Source of the DNA: Ureibacillus sinduriensis BLB-1 = JCM 15800
Lineage (GTDB): Bacteria > Bacillota > Bacilli > Bacillales_A > Planococcaceae
Assembly (NCBI RefSeq): GCF_000772955.1
Contig: NZ_JPVO01000051.1
Coordinates: 1 to 64,000, forward strand
Length of the DNA: 64,000 bases
Reading direction: 5' to 3'
Shown here: piece by piece, positions 16,759 through 23,970 of the stretch
How the letters are laid out: the number at the start of each line of letters is the position of its first letter
How positions within the stretch are numbered: position 1 is the first letter of the stretch
Notes under the pieces: model-generated
What the model was told of the DNA's origin: nothing
Seen by the model: the letters and a program-made list of their open reading frames with translations, nothing else
Databases searched by the model: none
Translations under genes and position numbers: made by a program

Positions 16759-16916
16759 TCTAGATCTACGATACTTTGAATCAATTGATTTATTTACTAC
16801 TTCGTTAATTTACAACTATACAACTATAAAAAAATCATTGTTTAACAATAAGAACCTTACAACGCGATCTAAACTACATTTCACCTTAAAAAAGTTCACG
16901 TGTTTTTCAATTATAG

Positions 16917-17061
16917 ATACATACTAAAACAAAAGAGTTACATGAAGAACTAAAAAAAAATTAAACAGCAACTAAGTACAAATGATAGTAGATTACTTTC
17001 TGAGAATCAGAGTAAAGAAAAGAACTTCACTGAATATCAGTTTTTAAAAGACGCGTATTAA
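16917..17061 (+). pseudogene. Possible decayed small ORF with poly-A frameshift
   Basis: Two frames join across the A-run at 16952-16960: KTKELHEELKK from the first and KQQLSTNDSRLLSENQ to QFLKDAY-stop (stop ends 17064) from the second. Together they read as a plausible helical, charged protein, but there is no start codon or SD. The rest of 16759-17140 is AT-rich and shows nothing else. Confidence 0.25.
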
Positions 17062-17140
17062 ATATTTCTTCTCTTTCTATATTCATTAGAAAACTGGTGA
17101 ACTATATTAAATAGACTATTAACTTACTTTAACCTGAAAA

Positions 17141-17169
17141 AAAGAGTAAATAATAGTTAACATTCTCCC
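17141..17169 (+). promoter_or_regulatory. Candidate regulator box upstream of the secreted protein
   Basis: AAAGAG, 10 bases, TTAACATTCT, one base, CC. The same element with identical spacing (23 of 29 bases equal) lies at 19601-19629 between the Rgg-like regulator and the peptide gene. It ends 59 bp before the ATG at 17229; a TATAAA -10 candidate begins 16 bp after TTAACATTCT. Confidence 0.55.
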
Positions 17170-17228
17170 TGTTAGAAATTACTATAAATTACGATTTAAG
17201 AGAATTACAAATTATAGGAGGGATAAGA

Positions 17229-17897
17229 ATGAGCAAGTTTGGTAAGTTATTTGCATTTAGTCTTGTGTTGCTAGTTGGAGTTTTATTAGGGTTTTCACAA
17301 CCTACAGAAGCTTCGGAAGTTAAATCCTTTAAGGCCCCTGTAGGAAGTATCTTTGTTGAAATTCCTTATGACAAAAATAAAGTTGAATTAGAAAAAATTA
17401 ATTCTACGGACCCAAATGTAGATCAAGTTAATGTCTACGACAAAGAAACTAATGAATTGATTACAGAAATCAAAGTCGAAGAAGAGCCACTAGTACAAAC
17501 AAATGGTTTTAGTACTAACGCTACAACAAATAGTTATACACAAATGACGGTTACTCAATCAACAGGTACTAGTTATGGTAAAGCTTTTTTGAAGGCTAGA
17601 TTAAATGTATACTCTTCTGGTTCTTTCCGTCAGATTAATGAAGTAAATACTACTTGGTGGGAAGCAAGTAGTGGAATGGCCTATTTAGAACAACAAAACT
17701 CAAGTGCTATCTCTACTACAGGGAAATACCCAACAACAAAAATAAATGTATCAGGTGCTGCAACACTTACTGCAGAGATTAGTAACGATTATACAGTTGG
17801 ATTTGAAGCTGCTGGATTTAGCATATCTGGTGGTGCAAGTGGTACTTATTACGCGCGTAAAAATGTATCACATTCTTACACTTATTCTCTATATTAA
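17229..17897 (+). CDS. Secreted protein of unknown function
   Basis: A 222-residue protein, family not recognised. Signal peptide (MSKFGKLF, hydrophobic core, cleavage near EAS) then an acidic region (about 30-95) and a Ser/Thr/Gly/Tyr-rich region of alternating polarity (about 96-222) that looks all-beta, ending in HSYTYSLY. No cysteine in the mature part and no enzyme motif. SD AGGAGGG lies 7 nt before the ATG. Because of the shared upstream box it may be an output of the peptide-Rgg system; a secreted bacteriocin or surface protein is possible but unproven. Confidence 0.75.
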   Translation: MSKFGKLFAFSLVLLVGVLLGFSQPTEASEVKSFKAPVGSIFVEIPYDKNKVELEKINSTDPNVDQVNVYDKETNELITEIKVEEEPLVQTNGFSTNATTNSYTQMTVTQSTGTSYGKAFLKARLNVYSSGSFRQINEVNTTWWEASSGMAYLEQQNSSAISTTGKYPTTKINVSGAATLTAEISNDYTVGFEAAGFSISGGASGTYYARKNVSHSYTYSLY

Positions 17898-17920
17898 TAA
17901 AAATAAATACAGGAAGCTTA

Positions 17921-17965
17921 ATTTTTCACCCCTCGGTGATTCCATTAGGAATTTTCGGGGGGTAA
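17921..17965 (+). other. Imperfect hairpin after the secreted-protein gene
   Basis: TTTT-C-ACCCC pairs with GGGGGGT-AAAA around an inner ATTCC-ATTA-GGAAT stem. No T-run follows, so it is an unproven terminator or mRNA 3' stabiliser. The remaining bases to 18105 show no other gene. Confidence 0.4.
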
Positions 17966-18105
17966 AAGCATTTCTAAATTAAGATATAGAGTGTATTCTA
18001 ATTTATTTTAAATTCTTCATGGACTACTTTTAACTTTATCTTTAGAATCTAAAATAATTCATATTATTTAGATATTACTTTAAATACCAAACGAGGGGGC
18101 ATACT

Positions 18106-18612
18106 ATGAATAGAACCATTGGATTTTTTTTAAGCAGCTTGATATGTTTATTAGTATTAGTTGGATGTAGTGACAAAGAAGAAGATGTCGCTGGTGAGTT
18201 TCTTTTAGGAAATTTTGGCTTCACCCCTAATGAAAATGAAACTTACCATATCGTTGTACCAATTGAATGGACAGGTAAGGAGCCTGTTAACATAGTGTCA
18301 TTAGAGTTAATAAAAGGCGAAGAAGAGCCAATTACTCTCGAAGAAGATGGTATTAGCTATGAATTTTTTGGAGCCGACCCTTTAAAAACAACAGGAATAT
18401 ATGGTGATTCAGATATTGGAGATTTAACAAATTTGAAAAACTTAGTAATCGATGGCGAAGGGAAGTTAGTGCTCAAACTTAAAACTTCAAAAGTACAGGC
18501 AGACAATGAACGCAGAGTAAAAATCAAATTTAGTATTAATAGCAAAGAAATAGAAAAAATCGTTAAATGGAAAACACTTGAACAATTAACTACGAAACAA
18601 CAAGGAAATTAA
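18106..18612 (+). CDS. Lipoprotein of unknown function
   Basis: A 168-residue lipoprotein with signal peptide and lipobox LVGC (Cys about residue 21). The mature part is acidic and beta-rich (YHIVVPIEWTGKEPVNIVSLELI), like a small Ig-like adaptor domain; no known family recognised. SD GAGGGGG lies 7 nt before the ATG. Monocistronic, ending in the bidirectional terminator at 18628-18668. It lies between the secreted protein and the Rgg-like gene but does not carry the shared box. Confidence 0.75.
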   Translation: MNRTIGFFLSSLICLLVLVGCSDKEEDVAGEFLLGNFGFTPNENETYHIVVPIEWTGKEPVNIVSLELIKGEEEPITLEEDGISYEFFGADPLKTTGIYGDSDIGDLTNLKNLVIDGEGKLVLKLKTSKVQADNERRVKIKFSINSKEIEKIVKWKTLEQLTTKQQGN

Positions 18613-18627
18613 GCCAAATGGCCATTT

Positions 18628-18668
18628 AAAAAATCACCAACTCAATTGAGTTATGGTGATTTTTTTTA
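18628..18668. terminator. Bidirectional terminator
   Basis: AAAATCACCA / TGGTGATTTT stem around CTCAATTGAG, with an A-run on the left and TTTTTTTT on the right. Serves the lipoprotein (plus) and the Rgg-like gene (minus). Confidence 0.85.
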
Positions 18669-18725
18669 TTATGAAAAAGATAGAATATAATCTTTCTTTG
18701 CTATATCGAAATGTTTAAGTATTAG

Positions 18726-19583
18726 TTACAGCTGATACAATTTTTTGACCTTGTGATAGAAGGTATAGCACTGATCTTCTTTTGAAGATAGTTCCAAGAA
18801 GTTAAAGGTACTAATAATCTTCATGATAACTTCATTTCTATCTTGGCCGTCTATCATTTCTACTATCGCTGAGAAGTATTTGATCATAGCTTGTATATAC
18901 ATATTGTCCAGCACATCATTTTTTATTTTCTTCAATTCCACTAAGTAAAATTTAGCTCGCAATGTATCTTTAACTATTATAGTTTTTTCCAAAATATTAA
19001 ATAACATTAATGCAATTTCATTTCTGTATCTTTTTAAATTTTTTAATAATAATAGTGTATTAATTGCACGCGAATAAACTGAGTCTATCAATTCAAGTGA
19101 ATGAAAAGCGATAGTATTTGTAAATAAAGTAATTTCATAATATCCCCAAGTGTTACATCCCATAAGGTAGTCTCTAATTATAACTTGTTCATTTTCATTT
19201 TCATGATTGTCCTTTAGTTGGTCTATAAGCAGTAGAACTATTGCTTGGTAATGCCGGTATTTAACATTACCTGTGAATTCAAAATCTTTTTTAGCACCTT
19301 GCGCTATTTTACGCAATTCATCAATATTTTTATTATAATACGCTTCAGCGTATTGTTTAGTATACTGAAAGTCCTTATTTTCTGCTTTATAATAAAGCAC
19401 TTCAAATTCCTCTAAAGTAATATTCAATGCCTCCAAAATTAAGAAGAACTTTTCAACAGAAGTATCGCTTAGGCCTTTTTCAAATTTTGCTATCGCAGGT
19501 CTAGTTAAAATATTTCTATAAACTTTATTGGAAGGGATATTTTTACTCATTCGTATCTCTTTTATCACTGTTCCGATTTGCAC
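18726..19583 (-). CDS. Rgg/GadR/MutR-like transcriptional regulator
   Basis: A 285-residue protein with an N-terminal helix-turn-helix of the XRE type (about 5-60: VIKEIRMSKNIPSNKV, LTRPAIAKFEKG, SVEKFFLILEALNITLEEF) followed by an all-helical TPR-like domain (about 75-285). This is the layout and size of Rgg regulators of the RNPP class, whose C-terminal domain binds a re-imported peptide pheromone. GTG at 19583 is preferred (7 nt after AGGAGG); TTG at 19586 is the alternative. It is divergent from the peptide gene at 19695. Base composition is AT-rich compared with neighbours, hinting at acquisition. Confidence 0.8.
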   Translation of the reverse strand: MQIGTVIKEIRMSKNIPSNKVYRNILTRPAIAKFEKGLSDTSVEKFFLILEALNITLEEFEVLYYKAENKDFQYTKQYAEAYYNKNIDELRKIAQGAKKDFEFTGNVKYRHYQAIVLLLIDQLKDNHENENEQVIIRDYLMGCNTWGYYEITLFTNTIAFHSLELIDSVYSRAINTLLLLKNLKRYRNEIALMLFNILEKTIIVKDTLRAKFYLVELKKIKNDVLDNMYIQAMIKYFSAIVEMIDGQDRNEVIMKIISTFNFLELSSKEDQCYTFYHKVKKLYQL

Positions 19584-19600
19584 CAAAATACCTCCTAAAT

Positions 19601-19629
19601 AAAGAGTTAACTATGATTAACATTCTACC
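19601..19629 (+). promoter_or_regulatory. Candidate regulator box in the Rgg-peptide intergenic region
   Basis: AAAGAG (19601-19606), 10 bases, TTAACATTCT (19617-19626), one base, CC; matches the box at 17141-17169. It also contains the inverted repeat GTTAA-6-TTAAC (19606-19621). It ends 65 bp before the peptide ATG and lies beside the SD of the regulator, so it could control both directions. Confidence 0.55.
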
Positions 19630-19694
19630 GTATTTTACCTTTTATTTGAAATAATAGGAATATATTTAACTGATAGGAAAGGGGGTATTTAGAG

Positions 19695-19775
19695 ATGCTA
19701 GAATTTATAATGTTTTTACAAACTTCCGTGCCAACAGATTTAATAACTTTAACTTGGGATATTATAGGATATTAA
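19695..19775 (+). CDS. Short hydrophobic peptide, candidate Rgg pheromone precursor
   Basis: ATG to TAA, 26 residues, too short for ordinary gene calling. SD AAAGGGGG lies 9 nt before the ATG. The peptide begins MLEFIMFLQTS and ends in DLITLTWDIIGY, hydrophobic with an Asp and a Trp near the C-terminus, the general look of streptococcal SHP and XIP pheromone precursors, where the mature signal is the C-terminal 8-10 residues. It is divergent from the Rgg-like gene, the usual layout of one class of Rgg/SHP pairs. Unlike most SHPs its N-terminus is not basic. Function is inference from layout. Confidence 0.6.
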   Translation: MLEFIMFLQTSVPTDLITLTWDIIGY

Positions 19776-19853
19776 ATTACTAGTTCAATATAAAGAACCT
19801 ATAAAACATGATTCCTGGGTGAAAGCCGTTTTGGTGTAATAAATATTGCTAAA

Positions 19854-19910
19854 CAAAAACATCCCCGTTTTTTCTTATATAATAAAAGTCAAATTCGGGG
19901 ATGTTTATTT
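19854..19910. terminator. Terminator between peptide gene and tiny Cys ORFs
   Basis: AAACATCCCCG (about 19857-19867) pairs with CGGGGATGTTT (19895-19905) across a long AT-rich loop, followed by ATTTTTT on the plus strand and TTTTTG on the minus strand. It can end both convergent transcripts. Confidence 0.7.
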
Positions 19911-19911
19911 T

Positions 19912-19968
19912 TTATCTATTCTCTAGCCCATTACATTTTTCACATTTTCTTTGTGTGATTGATTCCAT
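19912..19968 (-). CDS. 18-residue CxxC micropeptide
   Basis: MESITQRKCEKCNGLENR, with a CxxC pair. GGAG lies 8 nt before the ATG, and the ATG shares one base with the stop of the preceding 59-codon frame (TAATG), suggesting translational coupling. Function unknown; the CxxC could bind metal or be redox active. Too short to be certain. Confidence 0.35.
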   Translation of the reverse strand: MESITQRKCEKCNGLENR

Positions 19969-20147
19969 TAAAAACACTCCAAATTTTTTTTACTTAAAAC
20001 AACAAACAAACACTTCTTTAAGCAAATGTTCTTGTTGGATTCATCTTCAAGATTCCCATCATGTTCCTTGATATGTATACTTAATGCACTAGCCAGGGCT
20101 AATGCAGCTTCCTTTTTTCCGCAATAAAAACAGGAAAGCCTTCCAAT
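19968..20147 (-). CDS. 59-residue Cys-containing small protein with ATT start
   Basis: An open frame that can start only at ATT (20147), 9 nt after AAGGAGG (20157-20163); an in-frame TAA lies two codons upstream. The product reads MGRLSCFYCGKKEAALALA, an acidic middle (EHDGNLEDES) and a C-terminus with three more Cys (NICLKKC, NLECF). The CxxC near the N-terminus suggests a metal or thiol site. The strong SD and coding-like residues argue it is real; ATT starts are rare (infC is the classic case), so a mutated start in a dying gene is the alternative. It follows the SASP gene by 32 bp. Confidence 0.45.
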   Translation of the reverse strand: MGRLSCFYCGKKEAALALASALSIHIKEHDGNLEDESNKNICLKKCLFVVLSKKNLECF

Positions 20148-20179
20148 AAGTTAACACCTCCTTAATAAACAAACCACTC

Positions 20180-20446
20180 CTACAAACTTTGATTCTTTTT
20201 TAAATCCTCTTGCGCCATTCTAACAAGTTCCTTTACCATGCTGCCACCCAGTCGGCCCCCAACTTTTCCGGCTTGTTCCGAAGTGAGCTTCCCATTATAG
20301 CCTTCTTTTAATGGTACGCCTACTTCATCTGCAATTTCATATTTCGCTTGCTCGGGATCAGTTGTCCCGGCAACTTTTGCTTTTAGTAAATCCAGTCCTT
20401 GTCGTGCTTCGGGAATCAAAATTTTATTTCTCTTTCTTCTTGCCAT
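20180..20446 (-). CDS. Alpha/beta-type small acid-soluble spore protein
   Basis: An 88-residue SASP: KYEIADEVGVPL contains the GPR protease site, and GGRLGGSMVKELVRMAQ is the conserved DNA-binding second half. It coats spore DNA in the forespore, protecting it from UV, and is degraded at germination. ATG at 20446 is preferred: AGGAGGGG is 7 nt before it, while the ATG at 20452 is too close. The N-terminus (MARRKRNKILIPEAR) is more basic than in SspA. Downstream lie the tiny Cys ORFs. Confidence 0.9.
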   Translation of the reverse strand: MARRKRNKILIPEARQGLDLLKAKVAGTTDPEQAKYEIADEVGVPLKEGYNGKLTSEQAGKVGGRLGGSMVKELVRMAQEDLKKNQSL

Positions 20447-20472
20447 AATCATTCCCCTCCTTTACATATATC

Positions 20473-20670
20473 ATGTCCCAAAGCAGGCATAAGCATGTTT
20501 TAATATTAAAAGTATCCGACCAAAATCACTCTCTTCAATATAGGAAAAAATATACATTTTGTTCTCATTCATTATTAGAAGAAGGAATAGAAAATTTTTT
20601 TGTTGAATTAATAAAACAAGGAAGAAATTACTTTTTGATAACTTCCGAATTCAATAAAAGGAGCGGATGA
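20473..20670 (+). CDS. Short ORF ahead of the intracellular protease (doubtful)
   Basis: A 65-codon frame (SLLEEGIENFFVELIKQGRNYFLI) ending inside the SD of the protease gene, 3 bp before its ATG, which would give coupling. No SD precedes its ATG and nothing is recognised in it. It overlaps the region where the SASP promoter must lie. More likely an open leader than a gene. Confidence 0.25.
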   Translation: MSQSRHKHVLILKVSDQNHSLQYRKKYTFCSHSLLEEGIENFFVELIKQGRNYFLITSEFNKRSG

Positions 20671-20673
20671 AAA

Positions 20674-21648
20674 ATGATTCAAAAACCGTTACAAGTCAGA
20701 TTGATTCCTTACACTATTCAGTCGGTTGTAGAGAACACAAACGAAATACCAAAAGGGATTGAGTTAATACAGGCACCCGATATTTGGGAAGATAGTAATC
20801 AAGGTGAAGGCATTGTAATTGCAGTTATTGATACTGGTATTGAAACCGATCATCCCGACCTCCAAGATCAAATTATCGACGGAAGAAACTTCACTTCCGA
20901 TTATGATGGCGATCCCAATATATTTGAGGATAACAATGGACATGGTACCCATGTATCAGGAACGATTGCTGCTAGCCTAAATAACGCGGGGGTTGTTGGG
21001 GTCGCCCCCAAAGCCAAAATCCTAAGTTTAAAAGCACTAACCGGGGAGGGGTCCGGTAATTACGAGTGGATTATCAATGCCATTAAATTTGCGACAGAGT
21101 GGCGTGGTCCCGACCAGGAACGAGTCCGCGTAATTTCAATGTCATTGGGTGGTCCTGAAGATGTTCCAGAAATGCATAAAGCTATTCAAAAAGCAGTTAG
21201 CCAAGGTATTTCCGTCGTAGTGGCTGCTGGAAACGAAGGGGATAATAGTGAAGACACTTTCGAGTATTCTTATCCTGGAAAATACAATGAAGTGATCCAA
21301 GTGGGAGCTGTTGATAATAATTTAACACTCGCTCCGTTTTCGAATACAAATGAAGAGATAGACTTGGTTGCCCCCGGAGTAGAAGTTGTCTCTACGTACT
21401 TGGGCAATAAATATGCTTCCCTGTCCGGCACTTCTATGGCAACTCCTCATATCGCCGGTGCTCTGGCACTTCTTATTGTTTTGAGCGAAAAAGAGTTTGG
21501 CCGTACTTTGAGCGAAGCAGAAATTTATGCCCAGCTTATTAAACGGACTTTACCAATCGGAAATCGTAAAAGTTCCGAAGGGAATGGTTTCCTGAACCTT
21601 AACCTAGTTGAAAGAATTCAAGAGATGATGACTGCGGCCCATTCTTAA
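20674..21648 (+). CDS. isp: Intracellular serine protease (subtilisin ISP family)
   Basis: A 324-residue subtilase without signal peptide. The short N-terminal pro-region carries the LIPY motif (residues about 10-13) that blocks the active site of ISP zymogens. Catalytic Asp53 (VIDTG), His90 (NGHGTHVSG), oxyanion Asn187 (AAGNEG) and Ser254 (GTSMATPH) are all present. ISPs turn over cytosolic protein in stationary phase and sporulation. SD AAAAGGAGCGG lies 7 nt before the ATG. Size matches B. subtilis IspA (about 319). Confidence 0.93.
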   Translation: MIQKPLQVRLIPYTIQSVVENTNEIPKGIELIQAPDIWEDSNQGEGIVIAVIDTGIETDHPDLQDQIIDGRNFTSDYDGDPNIFEDNNGHGTHVSGTIAASLNNAGVVGVAPKAKILSLKALTGEGSGNYEWIINAIKFATEWRGPDQERVRVISMSLGGPEDVPEMHKAIQKAVSQGISVVVAAGNEGDNSEDTFEYSYPGKYNEVIQVGAVDNNLTLAPFSNTNEEIDLVAPGVEVVSTYLGNKYASLSGTSMATPHIAGALALLIVLSEKEFGRTLSEAEIYAQLIKRTLPIGNRKSSEGNGFLNLNLVERIQEMMTAAHS

Positions 21649-21681
21649 CATTAGTTCAAGTAGATTTCATTAAACTCAGAT

Positions 21682-21724
21682 CTAAGTTAGAGCACACTTC
21701 TTGAGAAATTGTGCTCTAACTTAG
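21682..21724. terminator. Strong hairpin between convergent isp and SDR genes
   Basis: Perfect 15-bp stem 21682-21696 with 21710-21724 and a 13-nt loop. No good T-run on either side, but it lies between two convergent stop codons and probably separates their transcripts. Confidence 0.55.
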
Positions 21725-21777
21725 TGTACTTTGTGGCTTTAAACTTAAGATTGCCTTCCCATATTGGAAATTATGAC

Positions 21778-22545
21778 TTAGTCCATGACGAGTCCACCGT
21801 CAACTACTAGATTTTGCCCCGTAATCGCTCTTCCCCAAGGCGATGCAAAAAATAGGGCTACATCCGCCAGCTCCCGCGGTGTCGTTACTTTTTGCAGAGG
21901 TGTAGAGGATTCAATAATCTGGAATACTTCGGCAGATGTGACTTTACTTGCGTCAGTCTGTCTTAAAAGCCCCCCAGACATCATATTCACCGTTATCCCA
22001 TAAGCACCTAGCTCCTTTGCCATATTGCGCGTTAAGCCTACTAATGCCGCTTTGGCTGTTGTATATTCATGATAGGCCACCACAGGATTTTGAAAAAGGT
22101 TGGTCCCAATATTGATAATCCGTCCAAAGCCAAGCTCTTTCATATCATCCAAGCAAGCTTGAACACTATTTAGTGCGCCCTGGATCGTCCCTTCAAATTG
22201 TTTTGCAAAATCCGCCCAGCTTAGTTCCGCTACATTTTTTTGAGTAACTGGATTAAATTCAAAATCAATTAACGCATTATTAACAATTGTGGTAATAGGG
22301 GTTTTAAAGTATTGTTTGGCCTCTTCAACCATCTTATGAACCTCCTGTGATTTGCGAATATCCGCTTGCAAGGCTATCGCCTTATCACCCAGTTCATTTG
22401 ACAGGTTTTCCGCTTTATCTTGACTCTTATAGTAATTAATGATGACATTCGACCCTTCTTTTGCAAATGCCCGTGCCAGCTCTTCCCCGACTCCTCTGCT
22501 AGCACCTGTTATTAACACCGTTTGTTCACGTAATTCCATCATCAT
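21778..22545 (-). CDS. Short-chain dehydrogenase/reductase (FabG-like)
   Basis: A 255-residue SDR: cofactor motif TGASRGVG near the N-terminus and the YxxxK pair in YTTAK. The usual catalytic Ser about 12-13 residues before the Tyr is not seen; the segment reads INIGTNLFQNPVVAYHEY, with a Thr at that place. The start overlaps the thiE stop (ATGATGATG after GGGGAG), so it is the last gene of the thi operon. A role in thiamine metabolism is suggested only by position. Confidence 0.8.
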   Translation of the reverse strand: MMMELREQTVLITGASRGVGEELARAFAKEGSNVIINYYKSQDKAENLSNELGDKAIALQADIRKSQEVHKMVEEAKQYFKTPITTIVNNALIDFEFNPVTQKNVAELSWADFAKQFEGTIQGALNSVQACLDDMKELGFGRIINIGTNLFQNPVVAYHEYTTAKAALVGLTRNMAKELGAYGITVNMMSGGLLRQTDASKVTSAEVFQIIESSTPLQKVTTPRELADVALFFASPWGRAITGQNLVVDGGLVMD

Positions 22546-23165
22546 TTCTCCCCACTTAGTGCTCGTATTGTTTTATTTATATCTGAACTTTCACAAATGA
22601 CGGAAATAACAGCTACTCCGTCCGCGCCAGCTGATCGAACTTCCGCTGCATTCTTTTCATTAATGCCACCAATCCCGACAATGGGAAATTGGGGGTACAG
22701 GCTTCTGGCTTTTTGTAAAAAGTTCACCCCTGCAGGTGGTTTTGCATTGCTTTTTGACTTCGTCTGATAAATCGGACCGATTCCAACATAATCTGCCCCA
22801 CTTTTTACAGCATGGTGCAGCTCCTGTTCATCATGCACCGAAACCCCGATGATTTTGCCATTCGCCTGGGCGCGAAATTCAGTAATCGCCAAATCGTCCT
22901 GTCCAACATGAATCCCATCAGCATCCAGCTTCAATGCCAAGTCCACATCATCATTTACAATAAACGGAACATTATATGCCCTGCAAAGGTTTTGACATTC
23001 CTTCGCAAATGCCTCATAGGCTGCCCCCTTTAAACAGCCTTCTCCTTTTTCACGAATTTGGAAGCAAGTAATGCCTGCCTGTAGTGCTTTTTCAAGGGTT
23101 TCCAATGGTTGCTTGCTATTTGATGTCCCCATAATAAAATACACACTCAAGTCATTACGATTCAT
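22542..23165 (-). CDS. thiE: Thiamine-phosphate synthase ThiE
   Basis: A 207-residue TIM-barrel enzyme joining HMP-pyrophosphate and thiazole phosphate into thiamine phosphate. Motifs: CFQIREKG, FIVNDDVDLALKLDADGIHVGQDD, YVGIGPIYQTKSK, PIVGIGGI and GADGVAVISVI. It overlaps thiD by 11 nt and the SDR gene by 4 nt. In the TPP-riboswitch operon. Confidence 0.92.
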   Translation of the reverse strand: MNRNDLSVYFIMGTSNSKQPLETLEKALQAGITCFQIREKGEGCLKGAAYEAFAKECQNLCRAYNVPFIVNDDVDLALKLDADGIHVGQDDLAITEFRAQANGKIIGVSVHDEQELHHAVKSGADYVGIGPIYQTKSKSNAKPPAGVNFLQKARSLYPQFPIVGIGGINEKNAAEVRSAGADGVAVISVICESSDINKTIRALSGEK

Positions 23166-23970
23166 GGATAGCTACCTCACAATTCCCGCCTGCACGCTTA
23201 TACGCAAAATGGTTTGTCGGACCATGACCATTACCAATCGATAAAGGGGTTGAAATCGCTAATTGGATAAATCTCTTCGCCTCAATTATTGCTGCTTCCA
23301 CAGATAATCCTTTTGCTAAGTGGGCCGTGATTGCTGCTGAAAATGTACAACCTGTTCCATGCGTATCCTTTGTTTGCACACGTGGAGTTTTCATCGCGAA
23401 GTAACCATCTTCCCAATAAATTGCATCTACCGAAAATTCACCGTGTAAGTGACCACCTTTTATCACGACATACTGCACACCGAGGGCCAAAATTTTTTTC
23501 GCCGCTACCTCGATATCACTCTCACTATTAATTGCCATTCCCGTAATCACTTCCGCTTCAGGAATATTTGGTGTGCAGATGGTTGTAAGAGGAAGCAGCT
23601 TAGTTATTAATGCTGTAACTGCATCTTCCTTTAATAATCCTTCGCCGCCTTTAGCGATCATGACCGGGTCAACAACAAGGGGAATGTCTTGCATTTTCAT
23701 GACATCCGCTACCGCCTCAATAATTTCTGCCGAATAAAGCATCCCCGTCTTAATGGCTCGTACATTGAAATCCGCCAGTACCGAGTCAATTTGTTGTTTC
23801 AGAAATGCCGGTGATACCTCAAAAATACCGTGTACACCAAGAGTGTTTTGGGCTGTTAAAGAAGTAATCGCCGTTGTACCAAAAACTCCAAGTTCTTGGA
23901 AGGTTTTAGTATCCGCCTGAATTCCCGCGCCCCCACCAGAATCGGAACCGGCAATAGTTAAAGCAATCAT
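23155..23970 (-). CDS. thiD: Hydroxymethylpyrimidine/phosphomethylpyrimidine kinase ThiD
   Basis: A 271-residue ribokinase-family enzyme phosphorylating HMP twice. N-terminal ALTIAGSDSGGGAGIQAD binds the pyrimidine; the C-terminal DTHGTGCTFSAAI holds the anion hole and catalytic Asp. Overlaps thiM by 4 nt and thiE by 11 nt. With ThiM and ThiE it forms a salvage route from HMP and hydroxyethylthiazole; no thiC or thiG is present in the window. Confidence 0.93.
   Translation of the reverse strand: MIALTIAGSDSGGGAGIQADTKTFQELGVFGTTAITSLTAQNTLGVHGIFEVSPAFLKQQIDSVLADFNVRAIKTGMLYSAEIIEAVADVMKMQDIPLVVDPVMIAKGGEGLLKEDAVTALITKLLPLTTICTPNIPEAEVITGMAINSESDIEVAAKKILALGVQYVVIKGGHLHGEFSVDAIYWEDGYFAMKTPRVQTKDTHGTGCTFSAAITAHLAKGLSVEAAIIEAKRFIQLAISTPLSIGNGHGPTNHFAYKRAGGNCEVAIHES

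Noticed and set aside
20473-20670. 65-codon frame as a solid gene ahead of isp
   Set aside because: No SD and overlaps the SASP promoter region; kept only as a low-confidence feature.
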